Origin: Scandinavium goeteborgense
Lineage (GTDB): Bacteria > Pseudomonadota > Gammaproteobacteria > Enterobacterales > Enterobacteriaceae
Length of the DNA: 64,000 nucleotides
Direction: 5' to 3'
NCBI RefSeq assembly: GCF_003935895.2
Contig: NZ_CP054058.1
Coordinates: 496,001 to 560,000 of the forward strand
This document shows positions 1 through 11,654 of this stretch, in pieces; within the stretch, counting starts at the first letter, position 1, and each line of letters begins with the position of its first letter. Under the pieces are notes generated by a model. That model was not told the DNA's origin, ran no database searches, and saw only the letters and a list, made by a program, of their open reading frames with translations. A program made the translations under genes and the position numbers.

Positions 1-390
<390 letters not shown>

Positions 391-394
391 GTTC

Positions 395-946
395 ATGCAA
401 ACGAAAAAAAGTGAAATCTGGGTAGGTATTTTCATTCTGGTGGCTTTTCTGGCGGCACTGTTCGTGTGCCTGAAAGCCGCGGACGTCACCTCTCTACGTA
501 CGGAACCGACCTACCAGGTTTATGCCACCTTCGATAATATCGGTGGCCTCAAAACCCGCTCTCCAGTCCGTATCGGCGGGGTGGTGATTGGACGTGTGGC
601 TGATATTACGCTGGATCCGAAGACCTATCTTCCGCGTGTGACGCTGGATATCGAAGAGCAGTACAACCAGATCCCGGATACCAGTTCGCTGGCTATCCGC
701 ACCTCCGGCCTGCTGGGCGAGCAGTATCTCGCGCTGAACGTGGGTTTTGATGACCCGGAAATGGGCACCGCGATGCTTAAAGAAGGCAGCACGATTCAGG
801 ATACGAAATCCGCGCTTGTGCTTGAGGACCTGATTGGTCAGTTCCTTTATAGCAACAAAGGCGGGGAAAATAAGAATTCAGACGAAGCGCAAAGCCCGGC
901 GGAAGGCCATACTGACGCTACGGCGCCTGCTGCAACGACGCACTAA
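395..946 (+). CDS. mlaD: MlaD, MCE-domain lipid-binding subunit
   Basis: Single-pass inner-membrane protein whose periplasmic MCE domain forms a hexameric ring on MlaFEB and passes phospholipid to or from MlaC. The 183-residue protein starts MQTKKSEIWVG. An in-frame ATG 15 nt upstream lies inside mlaE and gives a non-family N-terminus, so 395 is preferred. An N-terminal membrane anchor spans about residues 8-28 and the MCE domain about 40-118. A Ser/Ala/Thr-rich, less conserved tail follows. The gene is tightly packed in the mla operon (4 nt after mlaE, 18 nt before mlaC). Confidence 0.96.
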   Translation: MQTKKSEIWVGIFILVAFLAALFVCLKAADVTSLRTEPTYQVYATFDNIGGLKTRSPVRIGGVVIGRVADITLDPKTYLPRVTLDIEEQYNQIPDTSSLAIRTSGLLGEQYLALNVGFDDPEMGTAMLKEGSTIQDTKSALVLEDLIGQFLYSNKGGENKNSDEAQSPAEGHTDATAPAATTH

Positions 947-964
947 TCTCAGGAGAATTAACCC

Positions 965-1600
965 ATGTTTAAACGCTTACTTATGGTTGCCATGCTGGTC
1001 ATTGCCCCACTGACGGCGGCCACGGCGGCGGATCAGTCCAACCCGTATACCCTGATGAACGAGGCGGCTCAAAAAACCTTTACCCGCCTCAAAAATGAAC
1101 AGCCGCAGATTCGTTCCAATCCTGACTATCTGCGTCAGATTGTCGATCAGGAGTTGCTGCCATATGTGCAGGTGAAATACGCGGGTGCGCTGGTTTTAGG
1201 TCGCTACTACCGTGATGCAACCCCGGCACAGCGTGAAGCTTACTTTGCCGCATTCCATGAATATCTCAAGCAGGCATACGGCCAGGCGCTGGCGATGTAC
1301 CATGGCCAGACCTATCAGATTGCCCCAGAGAAACCGCTGGGTGATGCCACCATTCTGCCTATTCGCGTCACTATCGTTGACCCGAACGGTCGTCCACCGG
1401 TTCGTCTCGACTTCCAGTGGCGTAAAAATACCCAAACGGGCAACTGGCAGGCGTTTGATATGATTGCTGAAGGCATCAGCATGATTACCACCAAACAAAA
1501 TGAGTGGAGCGATCTGCTGCGTACCAAAGGTATCGATGGTCTGACCGCACAGCTGCAGGCAATTTCTAAACAGCCTATTACGCTGGATCAGAAAAAATAA
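965..1600 (+). CDS. mlaC: MlaC, periplasmic phospholipid shuttle
   Basis: Soluble periplasmic carrier that exchanges phospholipid between the outer-membrane MlaA-porin complex and inner-membrane MlaFEDB. The 211-residue protein has a clear signal peptide ([21 protein letters not shown], cleaved before about residue 22). The tol-Ttg2/MlaC domain fills the rest, with the typical [10 protein letters not shown] and LDFQWRKN stretches. A good ribosome binding site (AGGAGAA) precedes the ATG. Its stop codon TAA shares its last base with the ATG of mlaB, which implies translational coupling. Confidence 0.96.
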   Translation: MFKRLLMVAMLVIAPLTAATAADQSNPYTLMNEAAQKTFTRLKNEQPQIRSNPDYLRQIVDQELLPYVQVKYAGALVLGRYYRDATPAQREAYFAAFHEYLKQAYGQALAMYHGQTYQIAPEKPLGDATILPIRVTIVDPNGRPPVRLDFQWRKNTQTGNWQAFDMIAEGISMITTKQNEWSDLLRTKGIDGLTAQLQAISKQPITLDQKK

Positions 1601-1890
1601 TGGCCGACTCATTGCGCTGGACGCGTGAAGGAGGACGACTGTTATTGCAGGGGGAATTAGATCAGGATTTTCTGGTTCCCCTCTGGGACGCGCGCAAAGA
1701 GGTCATGCAGGGCGTCGATACCATCGACCTGAGCGAAATAACCCGCGTGGATACCGCCGGTGTGGCGCTGCTGATGCATCTGGTTGCCCAGGTTCGCCAG
1801 CAGGGTTCTGCGGTCAGCATCGTGGGGAAAAGCGAAAAGATGAACACCCTTGTTCAACTTTATAATCTGCCGCCCGATCTGATCCCCTAA
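1600..1890 (+). CDS. mlaB: MlaB, STAS-domain subunit of the Mla transporter
   Basis: Small cytoplasmic STAS protein that binds the MlaF ATPase and is needed for assembly and activity of the MlaFEDB complex. The 96-residue length matches the family. The STAS core contains the segment DTAGVALLMHL at about residues 47-57, equivalent to the conserved helix-capping loop around E. coli MlaB Thr52. The gene overlaps mlaC by one base and is the last gene of the operon. An intrinsic terminator follows within 60 bp. Confidence 0.95.
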   Translation: MADSLRWTREGGRLLLQGELDQDFLVPLWDARKEVMQGVDTIDLSEITRVDTAGVALLMHLVAQVRQQGSAVSIVGKSEKMNTLVQLYNLPPDLIP

Positions 1891-1911
1891 ATTATTCAAT
1901 GTATTACTCTT

Positions 1912-1945
1912 AAAAGCCTCTACGTTTTGTGCGTCGGGGCTTTTT
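1912..1945 (+). terminator. Intrinsic terminator after mlaB
   Basis: A 9-bp stem (AAAAGCCTC with GGGGCTTTT, one G-U pair) is followed by a T-run. It lies 20 nt after mlaB and before ibaG, so it separates the mla operon from ibaG-murA, although read-through is possible. Confidence 0.75.
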
Positions 1946-2014
1946 GCTTGTTTAAGACAGCGGCACTTTCCTCTAAGATGTTGGGCTGTTTTCACTATCA
2001 GATGAAATTATCCC

Positions 2015-2269
2015 ATGGAAAATCATGAAATTCAGACAGTGCTTATGAACGCACTCTCCCTTCAGGAAGTCCACGTCTCTGGCGATGGCAGTCACTTTCA
2101 GGTTATTGCCGTGGGCGAACTGTTTGAGGGAATGAGTCGGGTGAAAAAACAGCAGTCCGTCTATGCTCCACTGATGGAATATATTGCTGATAACCGCATT
2201 CATGCCCTGTCGATCAAGGCGTATACCCCAGATGAGTGGGCACGCGATCGCAAACTTAACGGTTTTTAA
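2015..2269 (+). CDS. ibaG: IbaG, BolA-family acid-stress protein
   Basis: BolA/YrbA-family protein that, in E. coli, interacts with monothiol glutaredoxin Grx4 and Fe-S clusters and affects acid tolerance. The 84-residue protein contains the BolA fold with the signature [20 protein letters not shown], and His27 lies in the ligand region. E. coli annotations sometimes include five extra N-terminal residues. Here the ATG giving MENHEIQ is the clean start. The gene lies 52 bp upstream of murA in the conserved ibaG-murA arrangement. Confidence 0.95.
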   Translation: MENHEIQTVLMNALSLQEVHVSGDGSHFQVIAVGELFEGMSRVKKQQSVYAPLMEYIADNRIHALSIKAYTPDEWARDRKLNGF

Positions 2270-2306
2270 GTAACGGGTAACCGCCCGTTACACAGGTGAA
2301 TTTTAA

Positions 2307-3581
<1,275 letters not shown>

Positions 3582-3598
3582 TTTCGCTTCCTGCTAAG

Positions 3599-3629
3599 GC
3601 ATCCCCTCGTCAGCATGACTCGGGGGTGC
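3599..3629. terminator. Hairpin between convergent murA and sfsB
   Basis: GCATCCCC pairs with GGGGGTGC (one G-U). The hairpin lies between the stop codons of the converging genes, so it may serve both strands. The T-tract is weak on either side. Confidence 0.6.
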
Positions 3630-3638
3630 TTATCGGTT

Positions 3639-3908
3639 TTACTTCTTCTTCGGTTGTCTTATCTGCTGCGTTCTGTCGATAAATTCATGCGTGATTCTAT
3701 CGTGGTAGCGCGAAGGCCAGATAATCCACGGTTTGGTGCCTAACGCCGCCGCAATGATGGCTTCCCCCTTTGGCCAGGGCCGGGTGAGGGCATTTGCCAG
3801 CGTCGACGAGCTAAGTCCGTTTTTACGGGACTCTGCTGCCAGTGATGTTCCTTGTTTGCGCAATCCGGCAATGATATCTGCAGGATGCCAGTCGATAAAT
3901 TTATCCAT
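3639..3908 (-). CDS. sfsB: SfsB/Nlp, Ner-like DNA-binding protein
   Basis: Small Ner-family helix-turn-helix protein. E. coli SfsB (Nlp) is described as an activator-like regulator linked to maltose metabolism and resembles phage Mu Ner. The start giving MDKFIDWHPADIIAGL (89 residues) is chosen because it matches E. coli SfsB and has GGGAG upstream. The open frame extends 29 codons further but without a family match. The HTH lies around residues 20-45 with the signature NGLSSSTLANAL, followed by PWPKGE. It stands alone between murA and ispB, as in E. coli. Confidence 0.9.
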   Translation of the reverse strand: MDKFIDWHPADIIAGLRKQGTSLAAESRKNGLSSSTLANALTRPWPKGEAIIAAALGTKPWIIWPSRYHDRITHEFIDRTQQIRQPKKK

Positions 3909-4086
3909 ACTTTCTCCCTGTTGATAAACAAACCACCTTCGCCTGGTGGCGGGCTTACTATAACGCCGAAAGTGGTTAAGTTCTAAAAAGTTCAAGTAAG
4001 AGGAAGTAATATTCGGATTAAATCAAGATGGTGGGGTAGGGGATAGCTTTGTAAGAACTTTACCCGCGCGGTGCGCGGGAAAGTCA

Positions 4087-5058
4087 TCAGTGATCGCGCT
4101 GAACAGCAATATGGGCGAGGGCGATGAGCGCTTCGCGCCAAGGAGTATCAGGCAGGCATTGCAGAGACTGGATTGCCTTATCGGCTTCTTCTTCGGCACG
4201 CTGACGGGTCCATTCCAACGATCCACTGGCGGCCATTGCTTCGAGAACGGGTTCCAGTAAATGCCGACCGTTGCCATCCTCAATGGCCTGGCGAATCATC
4301 GCCGCCTGTTCTGGCGTACCGTTACGCATGGCGTGCAGTAGAGGCAGCGTCGGTTTGCCTTCGTTCAGGTCGTCGCCCACGTTTTTACCAAGCGTTTCAC
4401 CGTCGGCGCTGTAGTCGAGGAGATCGTCAATCAGCTGGAACGCGGTTCCAAGGTAGCGCCCATAATCCTGAAGACCTTTTTCCTGCTCATCAGAACAGCC
4501 AGCCAGCAGGCCGGAGCACTGTGAAGCCGCTTCAAACAGGCGCGCCGTTTTGCTGTAAATCACGCGCATGTAGTTTTCTTCGGTGATATTCGGGTCGTTG
4601 ACGTTCATTAACTGCAGAACTTCACCTTCCGCAATGACGTTTACCGCCGAGGACATCACCTCAAGAATTTTGAGCGACCCCAAACTGGTCATCATCTGGA
4701 ACGCGCGAGTATAGATAAAGTCGCCTACCAGCACGCTGGCTGCGTTACCAAATGCGGCGTTGGCCGTGGCTTTGCCTCGGCGCATGTCGGATTCATCCAC
4801 TACGTCGTCATGTAGCAACGTCGCTGTGTGAATAAACTCAATTAGCGCTGCGATTGTGACGTGAGCGTTCCCCTGATAGCCGACAGCTCGCGCTGCCAGT
4901 ACCGCGATCATTGGACGAATGCGTTTTCCGCCTCCGCTGACGATGTAATACCCTAACTGATTGATCAGTTGGACGTCAGAATCGAGTTGCTCAAGGATTG
5001 CCGCATTGACACCCGCCATATCTTGCGCGGTTAACTCATTGATTTTTTCTAAATTCAT
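4087..5058 (-). CDS. ispB: IspB, octaprenyl diphosphate synthase
   Basis: Trans-prenyltransferase that extends farnesyl diphosphate with isopentenyl diphosphate to C40, supplying the side chain of ubiquinone-8 and menaquinone-8. The 323 residues equal the E. coli length. The two aspartate-rich Mg-diphosphate motifs are DDVVD (residues 84-88) and DDLLD (about residues 211-215), and GGGKRIRP lies upstream. It is divergent from rplU, with the 257-bp space between them holding the rplU promoter. Confidence 0.97.
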   Translation of the reverse strand: MNLEKINELTAQDMAGVNAAILEQLDSDVQLINQLGYYIVSGGGKRIRPMIAVLAARAVGYQGNAHVTIAALIEFIHTATLLHDDVVDESDMRRGKATANAAFGNAASVLVGDFIYTRAFQMMTSLGSLKILEVMSSAVNVIAEGEVLQLMNVNDPNITEENYMRVIYSKTARLFEAASQCSGLLAGCSDEQEKGLQDYGRYLGTAFQLIDDLLDYSADGETLGKNVGDDLNEGKPTLPLLHAMRNGTPEQAAMIRQAIEDGNGRHLLEPVLEAMAASGSLEWTRQRAEEEADKAIQSLQCLPDTPWREALIALAHIAVQRDH

Positions 5059-5215
5059 CGCAAAAGCCGGGCTTTATGTCCTGTTTACCGCTTATCCATA
5101 AGGGATAACGAAGAGTCTGGGTTATTATTGTAGCCCTGATTGTACTGAAAAAACGACGCAGATAAACGTCACCGTGTGCGTTGTGTTTTTTTTCTGCATT
5201 GATTGATGATCCCAC

Positions 5216-5244
5216 TTGTCAAAGGCTCACCTTTTGCGTAATAT
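5216..5244 (+). promoter_or_regulatory. Sigma-70 promoter for rplU-rpmA
   Basis: TTGTCA at 5216-5221 and TAATAT at 5239-5244 are separated by exactly 17 bp, a near-consensus sigma-70 promoter about 70 bp ahead of the rplU start. This fits the strong expression expected of ribosomal protein genes. It is read directly from sequence; the transcription start is inferred. Confidence 0.75.
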
Positions 5245-5270
5245 TCGCGCCCTATTGTGAATATTTATAG

Positions 5271-5627
<357 letters not shown>

Positions 5628-5646
5628 GACCTGAGGAGTAGATTAA

Positions 5647-5904
<258 letters not shown>

Positions 5905-5927
5905 GTTTTTCGGTCCGGTGACGGATG

Positions 5928-5957
5928 AAAGCCCCGCAACGTGTTGCGGGGCTTTTT
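5928..5957 (+). terminator. Intrinsic terminator after rpmA
   Basis: A perfect stem AAGCCCCGCAAC/GTTGCGGGGCTT is followed by TTT. This is a strong rho-independent terminator closing the rplU-rpmA operon. Confidence 0.9.
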
Positions 5958-5998
5958 ACATTAGAAGTCCGGTAAATTTCGTACAGGGATAAACGGGC

Positions 5999-6964
5999 AT
6001 GAAACAGCAGGCGGGCATTGGTATTCTTTTGGCGCTCACCACCGCAATATGTTGGGGTGCGTTGCCAATTGCAATGAAGCAGGTGCTGGAGGTGATGGAG
6101 CCTCCGACTATCGTGTTCTACCGCTTTCTGATGGCAAGTATCGGCCTTGGCTCGATTCTCGCCATAAAAGGCAAGCTGCCACCGCTGCAGCTTTTCCGTA
6201 AGCCACGCTGGCTGGTGCTGCTCGCCATTGCTACCGGTGGGTTGTTCGGAAACTTTATTCTGTTCAGTTCGTCCCTGCAGTATTTAAGTCCTACCGCTTC
6301 GCAGGTGATAGGACAGCTGTCACCCGTAGGCATGATGATTGCCAGCGTCGTTATCCTCAAAGAGAAGATGCGCGGGACACAGGTGGTTGGTGCGATAATG
6401 CTGCTCTGCGGTCTGGTGATGTTCTTTAACACCAGTCTGGTGGAAATCTTTACTCGCCTGACGGATTACACCTGGGGCGTCATATTTGGCGTCGGGGCAG
6501 CAACGGTCTGGGTGAGTTATGGCGTCGCACAAAAGGTGTTATTGCGACGATTGGCCTCACAGCAGATCCTGTTTTTGCTGTACACTTTATGTACGATAGC
6601 ATTGCTGCCGTTGGCGAAGCCGGGCGTCATTTCCCAGCTGAGCGAATGGCAACTTGCCTGCCTGATTTTCTGCGGGCTAAACACCCTGGTGGGTTACGGT
6701 GCGCTGGCGGAAGCCATGGCGCGCTGGCAGGCGGCACAGGTGAGCGCGTTAATTACGCTGACTCCCCTGTTCACGCTGTTATTTTCAGATTTATTATCAA
6801 TAGCCTGGCCCGATTTCTTCGCCAGACCGATACTGAACCTTATAGGTTATCTCGGTGCGTTTGTCGTGGTTGCGGGCGCGATGTATTCCGCCATTGGTCA
6901 TCGTCTATGGGGACGGTGGCGTCAGCGTGAAGCGGTTGTAACGCTACCCCGCTCAGGCGAATGA
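5999..6964 (+). CDS. yhbE: YhbE, EamA-family inner-membrane transporter
   Basis: Predicted drug/metabolite transporter of the EamA (10-TMS) superfamily; substrate unknown. The 321 residues equal the E. coli YhbE length. Two EamA repeats are visible, each opening with a glycine-rich helix (GIGILLALTTAICWG at the start; TWGVIFGVGAATVWVSYG at about residue 157). It sits between rpmA and obgE, 15 nt upstream of the latter, as in E. coli, and is probably co-transcribed with obgE. Confidence 0.93.
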   Translation: MKQQAGIGILLALTTAICWGALPIAMKQVLEVMEPPTIVFYRFLMASIGLGSILAIKGKLPPLQLFRKPRWLVLLAIATGGLFGNFILFSSSLQYLSPTASQVIGQLSPVGMMIASVVILKEKMRGTQVVGAIMLLCGLVMFFNTSLVEIFTRLTDYTWGVIFGVGAATVWVSYGVAQKVLLRRLASQQILFLLYTLCTIALLPLAKPGVISQLSEWQLACLIFCGLNTLVGYGALAEAMARWQAAQVSALITLTPLFTLLFSDLLSIAWPDFFARPILNLIGYLGAFVVVAGAMYSAIGHRLWGRWRQREAVVTLPRSGE

Positions 6965-8149
<1,185 letters not shown>

Positions 8150-8169
8150 GTCACTGCTCTCCTGTTAGT

Positions 8170-8196
8170 AAAAAGGCTCCCATTGGGAGCCTTTGT
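8170..8196. terminator. Bidirectional terminator between obgE and dacB
   Basis: AAAGGCTCCCATTGGGAGCCTTT is a near-perfect palindrome between the stop codons of obgE (+) and dacB (-). A-rich and T-rich flanks serve both directions. Confidence 0.8.
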
Positions 8197-8201
8197 CGTT
8201 T

Positions 8202-9635
8202 CTAGTTGTTCTGATAAATATCTTTATACAATCGGCTTTCGAAGCGAACCAGCGGTATTCGACGGTTACGCTGATCGGCCGGTTCTACTGCATAACCTGA
8301 CAGATACTGCACGAACGCCATGCGTTGTCCGCTGGCGGTGGTAATGAAGCCTGCGAGGTTATACACGCCCTGCAATGAGCCCGTCTTCGCCGAGACCTTT
8401 CCGTCTACGCCCGCCTGATGCAGACCCGCACGGTACTGTAGAGAGCCGTCATAGCCTGCCAACGGCAGCATAGAGATGAAATTGAGTTCGGTATCGTGCT
8501 GCGCGATGTATTGCAGTACCTGCATCATGGTGGCAGGCGCAATCAGGTTATGACGCGACAGGCCGGAGCCATCGGCAATAATCGTGTTACCTAAATCGAT
8601 GCCCGCTTGCTGGCGCAGGATCTGACGCACGGCATCGGAACCTGCACGCCAGGTACCCGGCACGCCAAAACGTGCATGGCCAATGGAACGGAAGACGGTG
8701 TCAGCAATCATGTTGTCTGATTTTTTTAGCATGATTTTCAGCAAATCGTGCAGCGGCGCTGACTGTTTGCTGGCAATGACGGTCCCAGGCTCGTTGGTCA
8801 GCGTCTGGCGCAGCAGCGTGCCGGTATAAGTGATACCCGCTTGCTTCAGTTCGTCTTTGATAATCGCACCTGCGTAGCTGGCGCCGTCCTGAATGGCGAA
8901 GGCGAGCGGCAACGGATCCGCACGCTGCGGCAGGCAGCCGGTGAGCGTAAAGCGGTTCAGATCGCCAGGAACGACGTCCAGCTCGCAATACTGCGCTTCG
9001 CCTGAGCCGCGTTGTAATGTGCGTACCTGGCTGAACATAGTGACCGGATAGTAAGACGCAACGCGAATGAACGCTAAATCACCGGGCTTTTGCGCGCTAT
9101 AAAGCGAAACCGAGAAGCAGTTGCGGTCAATAATTGCGGCGGCAGGCGGGGCGCTGAAACATTGCGTCAGATCGTTCCATGGCCAGCCAGGCGCTTTGTC
9201 ATGGCTGGCAAAAATGGAGGTGTCGATCAGCACATTGCCATCGATTTGTTGCACGCCTGATTTTTTCAGTACCGCAACCATATTGCGAATATCCTGACGT
9301 TTTAGCGTCGGATCGCCGCCAAATCGCGCAACAAGGTCACCCTTCAAAATTCCATTATCAACGCTACCCTTACTCTCCAGAGTAGTGGTAAAGCGAAAAT
9401 CGGGGCCCAGCTGGAGCAATGCCGCCAGGGCAGTGATCACTTTCTGGGTACTTGCCGGCAACGCCATCTGCTGGCTGTGATAGTCTATGTCAGGTGCCTT
9501 AGCGCCGATTTTCTGAGCCATAAGGGCCAGATTGGCACCCGCCGGGAGCTGGGTGACATACTCGTCTACGTTCGCGGCCTGGACGCTAAAGGCTAAACTG
9601 GTGGTCAATCCGATGATAAATCTGGAAAATCGCAT
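8202..9635 (-). CDS. dacB: DacB (PBP4), D-alanyl-D-alanine carboxypeptidase/endopeptidase
   Basis: Periplasmic class C low-molecular-mass penicillin-binding protein that trims pentapeptides and cleaves peptide cross-links. The 477-residue protein has a signal peptide (cleavage after about VQA, residue 20). The active-site triad of motifs is Ser62-Thr-Gln-Lys65 (PASTQK), SDN in KKSDNMIAD, and KTG in SAKTGSLQGV. A large insert between SxxK and SDN, typical of PBP4, is present. It is divergent from greA; the shared 248-bp intergenic region carries the greA promoters. Confidence 0.97.
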   Translation of the reverse strand: MRFSRFIIGLTTSLAFSVQAANVDEYVTQLPAGANLALMAQKIGAKAPDIDYHSQQMALPASTQKVITALAALLQLGPDFRFTTTLESKGSVDNGILKGDLVARFGGDPTLKRQDIRNMVAVLKKSGVQQIDGNVLIDTSIFASHDKAPGWPWNDLTQCFSAPPAAAIIDRNCFSVSLYSAQKPGDLAFIRVASYYPVTMFSQVRTLQRGSGEAQYCELDVVPGDLNRFTLTGCLPQRADPLPLAFAIQDGASYAGAIIKDELKQAGITYTGTLLRQTLTNEPGTVIASKQSAPLHDLLKIMLKKSDNMIADTVFRSIGHARFGVPGTWRAGSDAVRQILRQQAGIDLGNTIIADGSGLSRHNLIAPATMMQVLQYIAQHDTELNFISMLPLAGYDGSLQYRAGLHQAGVDGKVSAKTGSLQGVYNLAGFITTASGQRMAFVQYLSGYAVEPADQRNRRIPLVRFESRLYKDIYQNN

Positions 9636-9700
9636 AATCTCGCGCTAACAACCTGGAATCAAAACGCCATACTACGGCGCAACGCCCTGTAAAGTAAACG

Positions 9701-9739
9701 ATGACCCATGGTGAACTTCAGGGTAAAATACGCATCAAA
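9701..9739 (+). promoter_or_regulatory. Overlapping sigma-70 and sigma-E promoters of greA
   Basis: Two promoters overlap here. A sigma-70-type promoter has ATGACC at 9701-9706, 17 bp and TAAAAT at 9724-9729. A sigma-E-type promoter has GAACTT at 9713-9718, 16 bp and TCAAA at 9735-9739. E. coli greA is known to have a sigma-70 and a sigma-E promoter in this leader, so the arrangement is conserved. Read directly from sequence; transcription starts are inferred. Confidence 0.7.
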
Positions 9740-9791
9740 CAGAAAAATTGCCGCTGGCCTGGAATTTTTGTTCCGGGTCAGTTTTCTTTTT
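9735..9791 (+). ncRNA. graL: GraL-like short transcript ended by a leader terminator
   Basis: An 11-bp stem (9754-9764 with 9771-9781: CTGGCCTGGAA/TTCCGGGTCAG, two G-U pairs) is followed by TTTTCTTTTT about 90 bp before the greA start. This matches the E. coli greA leader, where early termination releases the small RNA GraL and only read-through transcripts reach greA. The 5' end is estimated from the promoters at 9701-9739. Confidence 0.65.
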
Positions 9792-9883
9792 GCTTAACTT
9801 CTGGCTCCCTGATGGGATGCGGAAGGAAGTGCAGGGCTACAGCGCTTGCTGTGCCTGAAAGAATGATGAAAGAGGTATAACTC

Positions 9884-10360
9884 ATGCAAGCTATTCCGAT
9901 GACCTTACGTGGTGCCGAAAAACTGCGCGAAGAACTGGAGTACCTGAAATCCGTTCGTCGCCCTGAAATCATTGCGGCGATTGCCGATGCTCGTGAGCAT
10001 GGCGATCTGAAAGAGAACGCGGAATACCACGCCGCTCGTGAGCAGCAGGGCTTCTGCGAAGGTCGCATCAAAGATATTGAAGCGAAACTCTCGAACGCTC
10101 AGGTTATCGATATCAGCAAAATGCCGAAAACTGGCCGCGTCATTTTTGGTGCGACGGTACAGGTGTTGAATCTGGATAACGACGAAGAGACGAGCTGGCG
10201 CATTGTCGGTGATGACGAAGCTGATTTTAAGCAGAACCTCATCTCCGTAAATTCCCCAATCGCCCGTGGCCTGATTGGCAAAGAGCCAGACGATGTGGTG
10301 ACTATCCAAACGCCTGGCGGCGAAGTGGAATACGAAATTATCAAAGTGGATTACCTGTAA
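9884..10360 (+). CDS. greA: GreA, transcript cleavage factor
   Basis: Binds the RNA polymerase secondary channel and stimulates cleavage of backtracked RNA. The 158 residues match the family. The N-terminal coiled coil (about 1-75) carries the acidic tip, including the conserved Asp/Glu of [16 protein letters not shown]. The C-terminal FKBP-like domain ends [21 protein letters not shown] precedes the ATG. Expression is probably controlled by leader termination (see the GraL-like feature). Confidence 0.98.
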   Translation: MQAIPMTLRGAEKLREELEYLKSVRRPEIIAAIADAREHGDLKENAEYHAAREQQGFCEGRIKDIEAKLSNAQVIDISKMPKTGRVIFGATVQVLNLDNDEETSWRIVGDDEADFKQNLISVNSPIARGLIGKEPDDVVTIQTPGGEVEYEIIKVDYL

Positions 10361-10390
10361 TCCCCATTGTTGACACAATGTAAAGATAAG

Positions 10391-10417
10391 AAAAAGGCCG
10401 CATAGCGGCCTTTTATC
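10391..10417. terminator. Intrinsic terminator after greA
   Basis: AAAAGGCCGC and GCGGCCTTTT form a strong stem around AT with flanking A and T runs. It can terminate greA (+) and, in the other direction, yhbY (-). Confidence 0.8.
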
Positions 10418-10500
10418 AACGTTAAGAGCGTGGCATTTTGCTCACCTGCCCGCGGAAACCCCTCGTTTTACACATCAAATGTGTTCAATTCAGGTTACTC

Positions 10501-10794
10501 TTAACGTGGCAGCGAGATTTTACGCTCTGCTGTTGGGCGATACAGAACCAGCATTTTACCGATGACCTGTACATTACAGGCGCCGGTTTCGCGAACGATA
10601 GCTTCCACGATAAGGACTTTAGTCTCGCGATCTTCCGAGGCGATTTTTACCTTGATGAGTTCGTGGTGGTTCAATGCTTGTTCGATCTCGGCCAGTACCC
10701 CTTCGGTCAAACCATTGTTGCCAAGCATAACTACCGGCTTGAGCGGATGTGCCAGACCTTTCAGGTGCTGTTTTTGTTTAGTACTCAGATTCAT
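10501..10794 (-). CDS. yhbY: YhbY, CRM-domain ribosome-assembly factor
   Basis: RNA-binding protein that associates with pre-50S subunits in E. coli. The start at 10794 (MNLSTKQKQHLKGLAH, 97 residues) matches E. coli. The open frame continues 19 codons upstream without family similarity. The CRM signature GNNGLTEGV, equivalent to the GxxG loop, is present, and the C-terminus is LVLYRPTAERKISLPR. It is divergent from rlmE with 125 bp between them. Confidence 0.94.
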   Translation of the reverse strand: MNLSTKQKQHLKGLAHPLKPVVMLGNNGLTEGVLAEIEQALNHHELIKVKIASEDRETKVLIVEAIVRETGACNVQVIGKMLVLYRPTAERKISLPR

Positions 10795-10919
10795 CGTATA
10801 TTTTTGCTTACGTTGGGATTGAAAACGGTTCATTCTACCGCCATCTCTCAACTATCGCCAAATCGGCCGTTAAAATTTATGCAGCCGACTATGATGGTCT
10901 GCCCCGATGGGAATGTTAA

Positions 10920-11549
10920 ATGACAGGTAAAAAGCGTTCTGCCAGCTCCAGCCGTTGGCTCCAGGAACACTTTAGCGATAAATATGTTCTTCAGGCACAG
11001 AAAAAGGGGTTACGTTCCCGTGCCTGGTTTAAACTTGATGAAATACAGCAAAGTGACAAACTTTTTAAGCCGGGAATGACGGTTGTCGATCTCGGTGCAG
11101 CGCCCGGCGGATGGTCACAATACGCAGTGACACAAATCGGGGGCAGCGGCCGCATCATCGCTTGCGATCTTTTACCGATGGATCCAATTGTTGGTGTGGA
11201 CTTCCTTCAAGGCGATTTTCGTGATGAATTAGTCATGAAAGCATTACTTGAACGTGTAGGTGACAGTAAAGTCCAGGTTGTCATGTCCGATATGGCTCCA
11301 AACATGTGCGGAACACCAGCGGTGGATATTCCCCGTGCCATGTATCTGGTAGAACTGGCGCTTGAGATGTGTCGTGATGTATTGGCACCGGGCGGTAGTT
11401 TTTTAGTGAAGGTGTTTCAGGGCGAAGGTTTCGAGGAGTACCTTAAGGAAATTCGCTCCCTGTTTACGAAAGTTAAAGTTCGTAAGCCGGACTCTTCGCG
11501 TGCACGTTCGCGTGAAGTGTACATTGTAGCGACCGGGCGAAAACCATAA
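10920..11549 (+). CDS. rlmE: RlmE/FtsJ, 23S rRNA 2'-O-ribose methyltransferase (U2552)
   Basis: SAM-dependent heat-shock methyltransferase acting on Um2552 in the A-loop of 23S rRNA. The 209 residues equal E. coli. The SAM site [15 protein letters not shown] lies at about residues 58-72. K-D-K-E tetrad members are visible as Lys38 region, Asp124 region (MSDMAPN), Lys164 region ([10 protein letters not shown]) and Glu199 region. It is followed after 105 bp by ftsH, the conserved heat-shock pair. Confidence 0.97.
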   Translation: MTGKKRSASSSRWLQEHFSDKYVLQAQKKGLRSRAWFKLDEIQQSDKLFKPGMTVVDLGAAPGGWSQYAVTQIGGSGRIIACDLLPMDPIVGVDFLQGDFRDELVMKALLERVGDSKVQVVMSDMAPNMCGTPAVDIPRAMYLVELALEMCRDVLAPGGSFLVKVFQGEGFEEYLKEIRSLFTKVKVRKPDSSRARSREVYIVATGRKP

Positions 11550-11654
11550 CCCGACCGTTTTAAGCCTTTGCCGCTTCGGTGGCGGTTTGAAATGTGTCGG
11601 ATGTATAGTAACCTGACGCTGTTATTAACACAGTTGTAATAAGAGGTTAATCCC

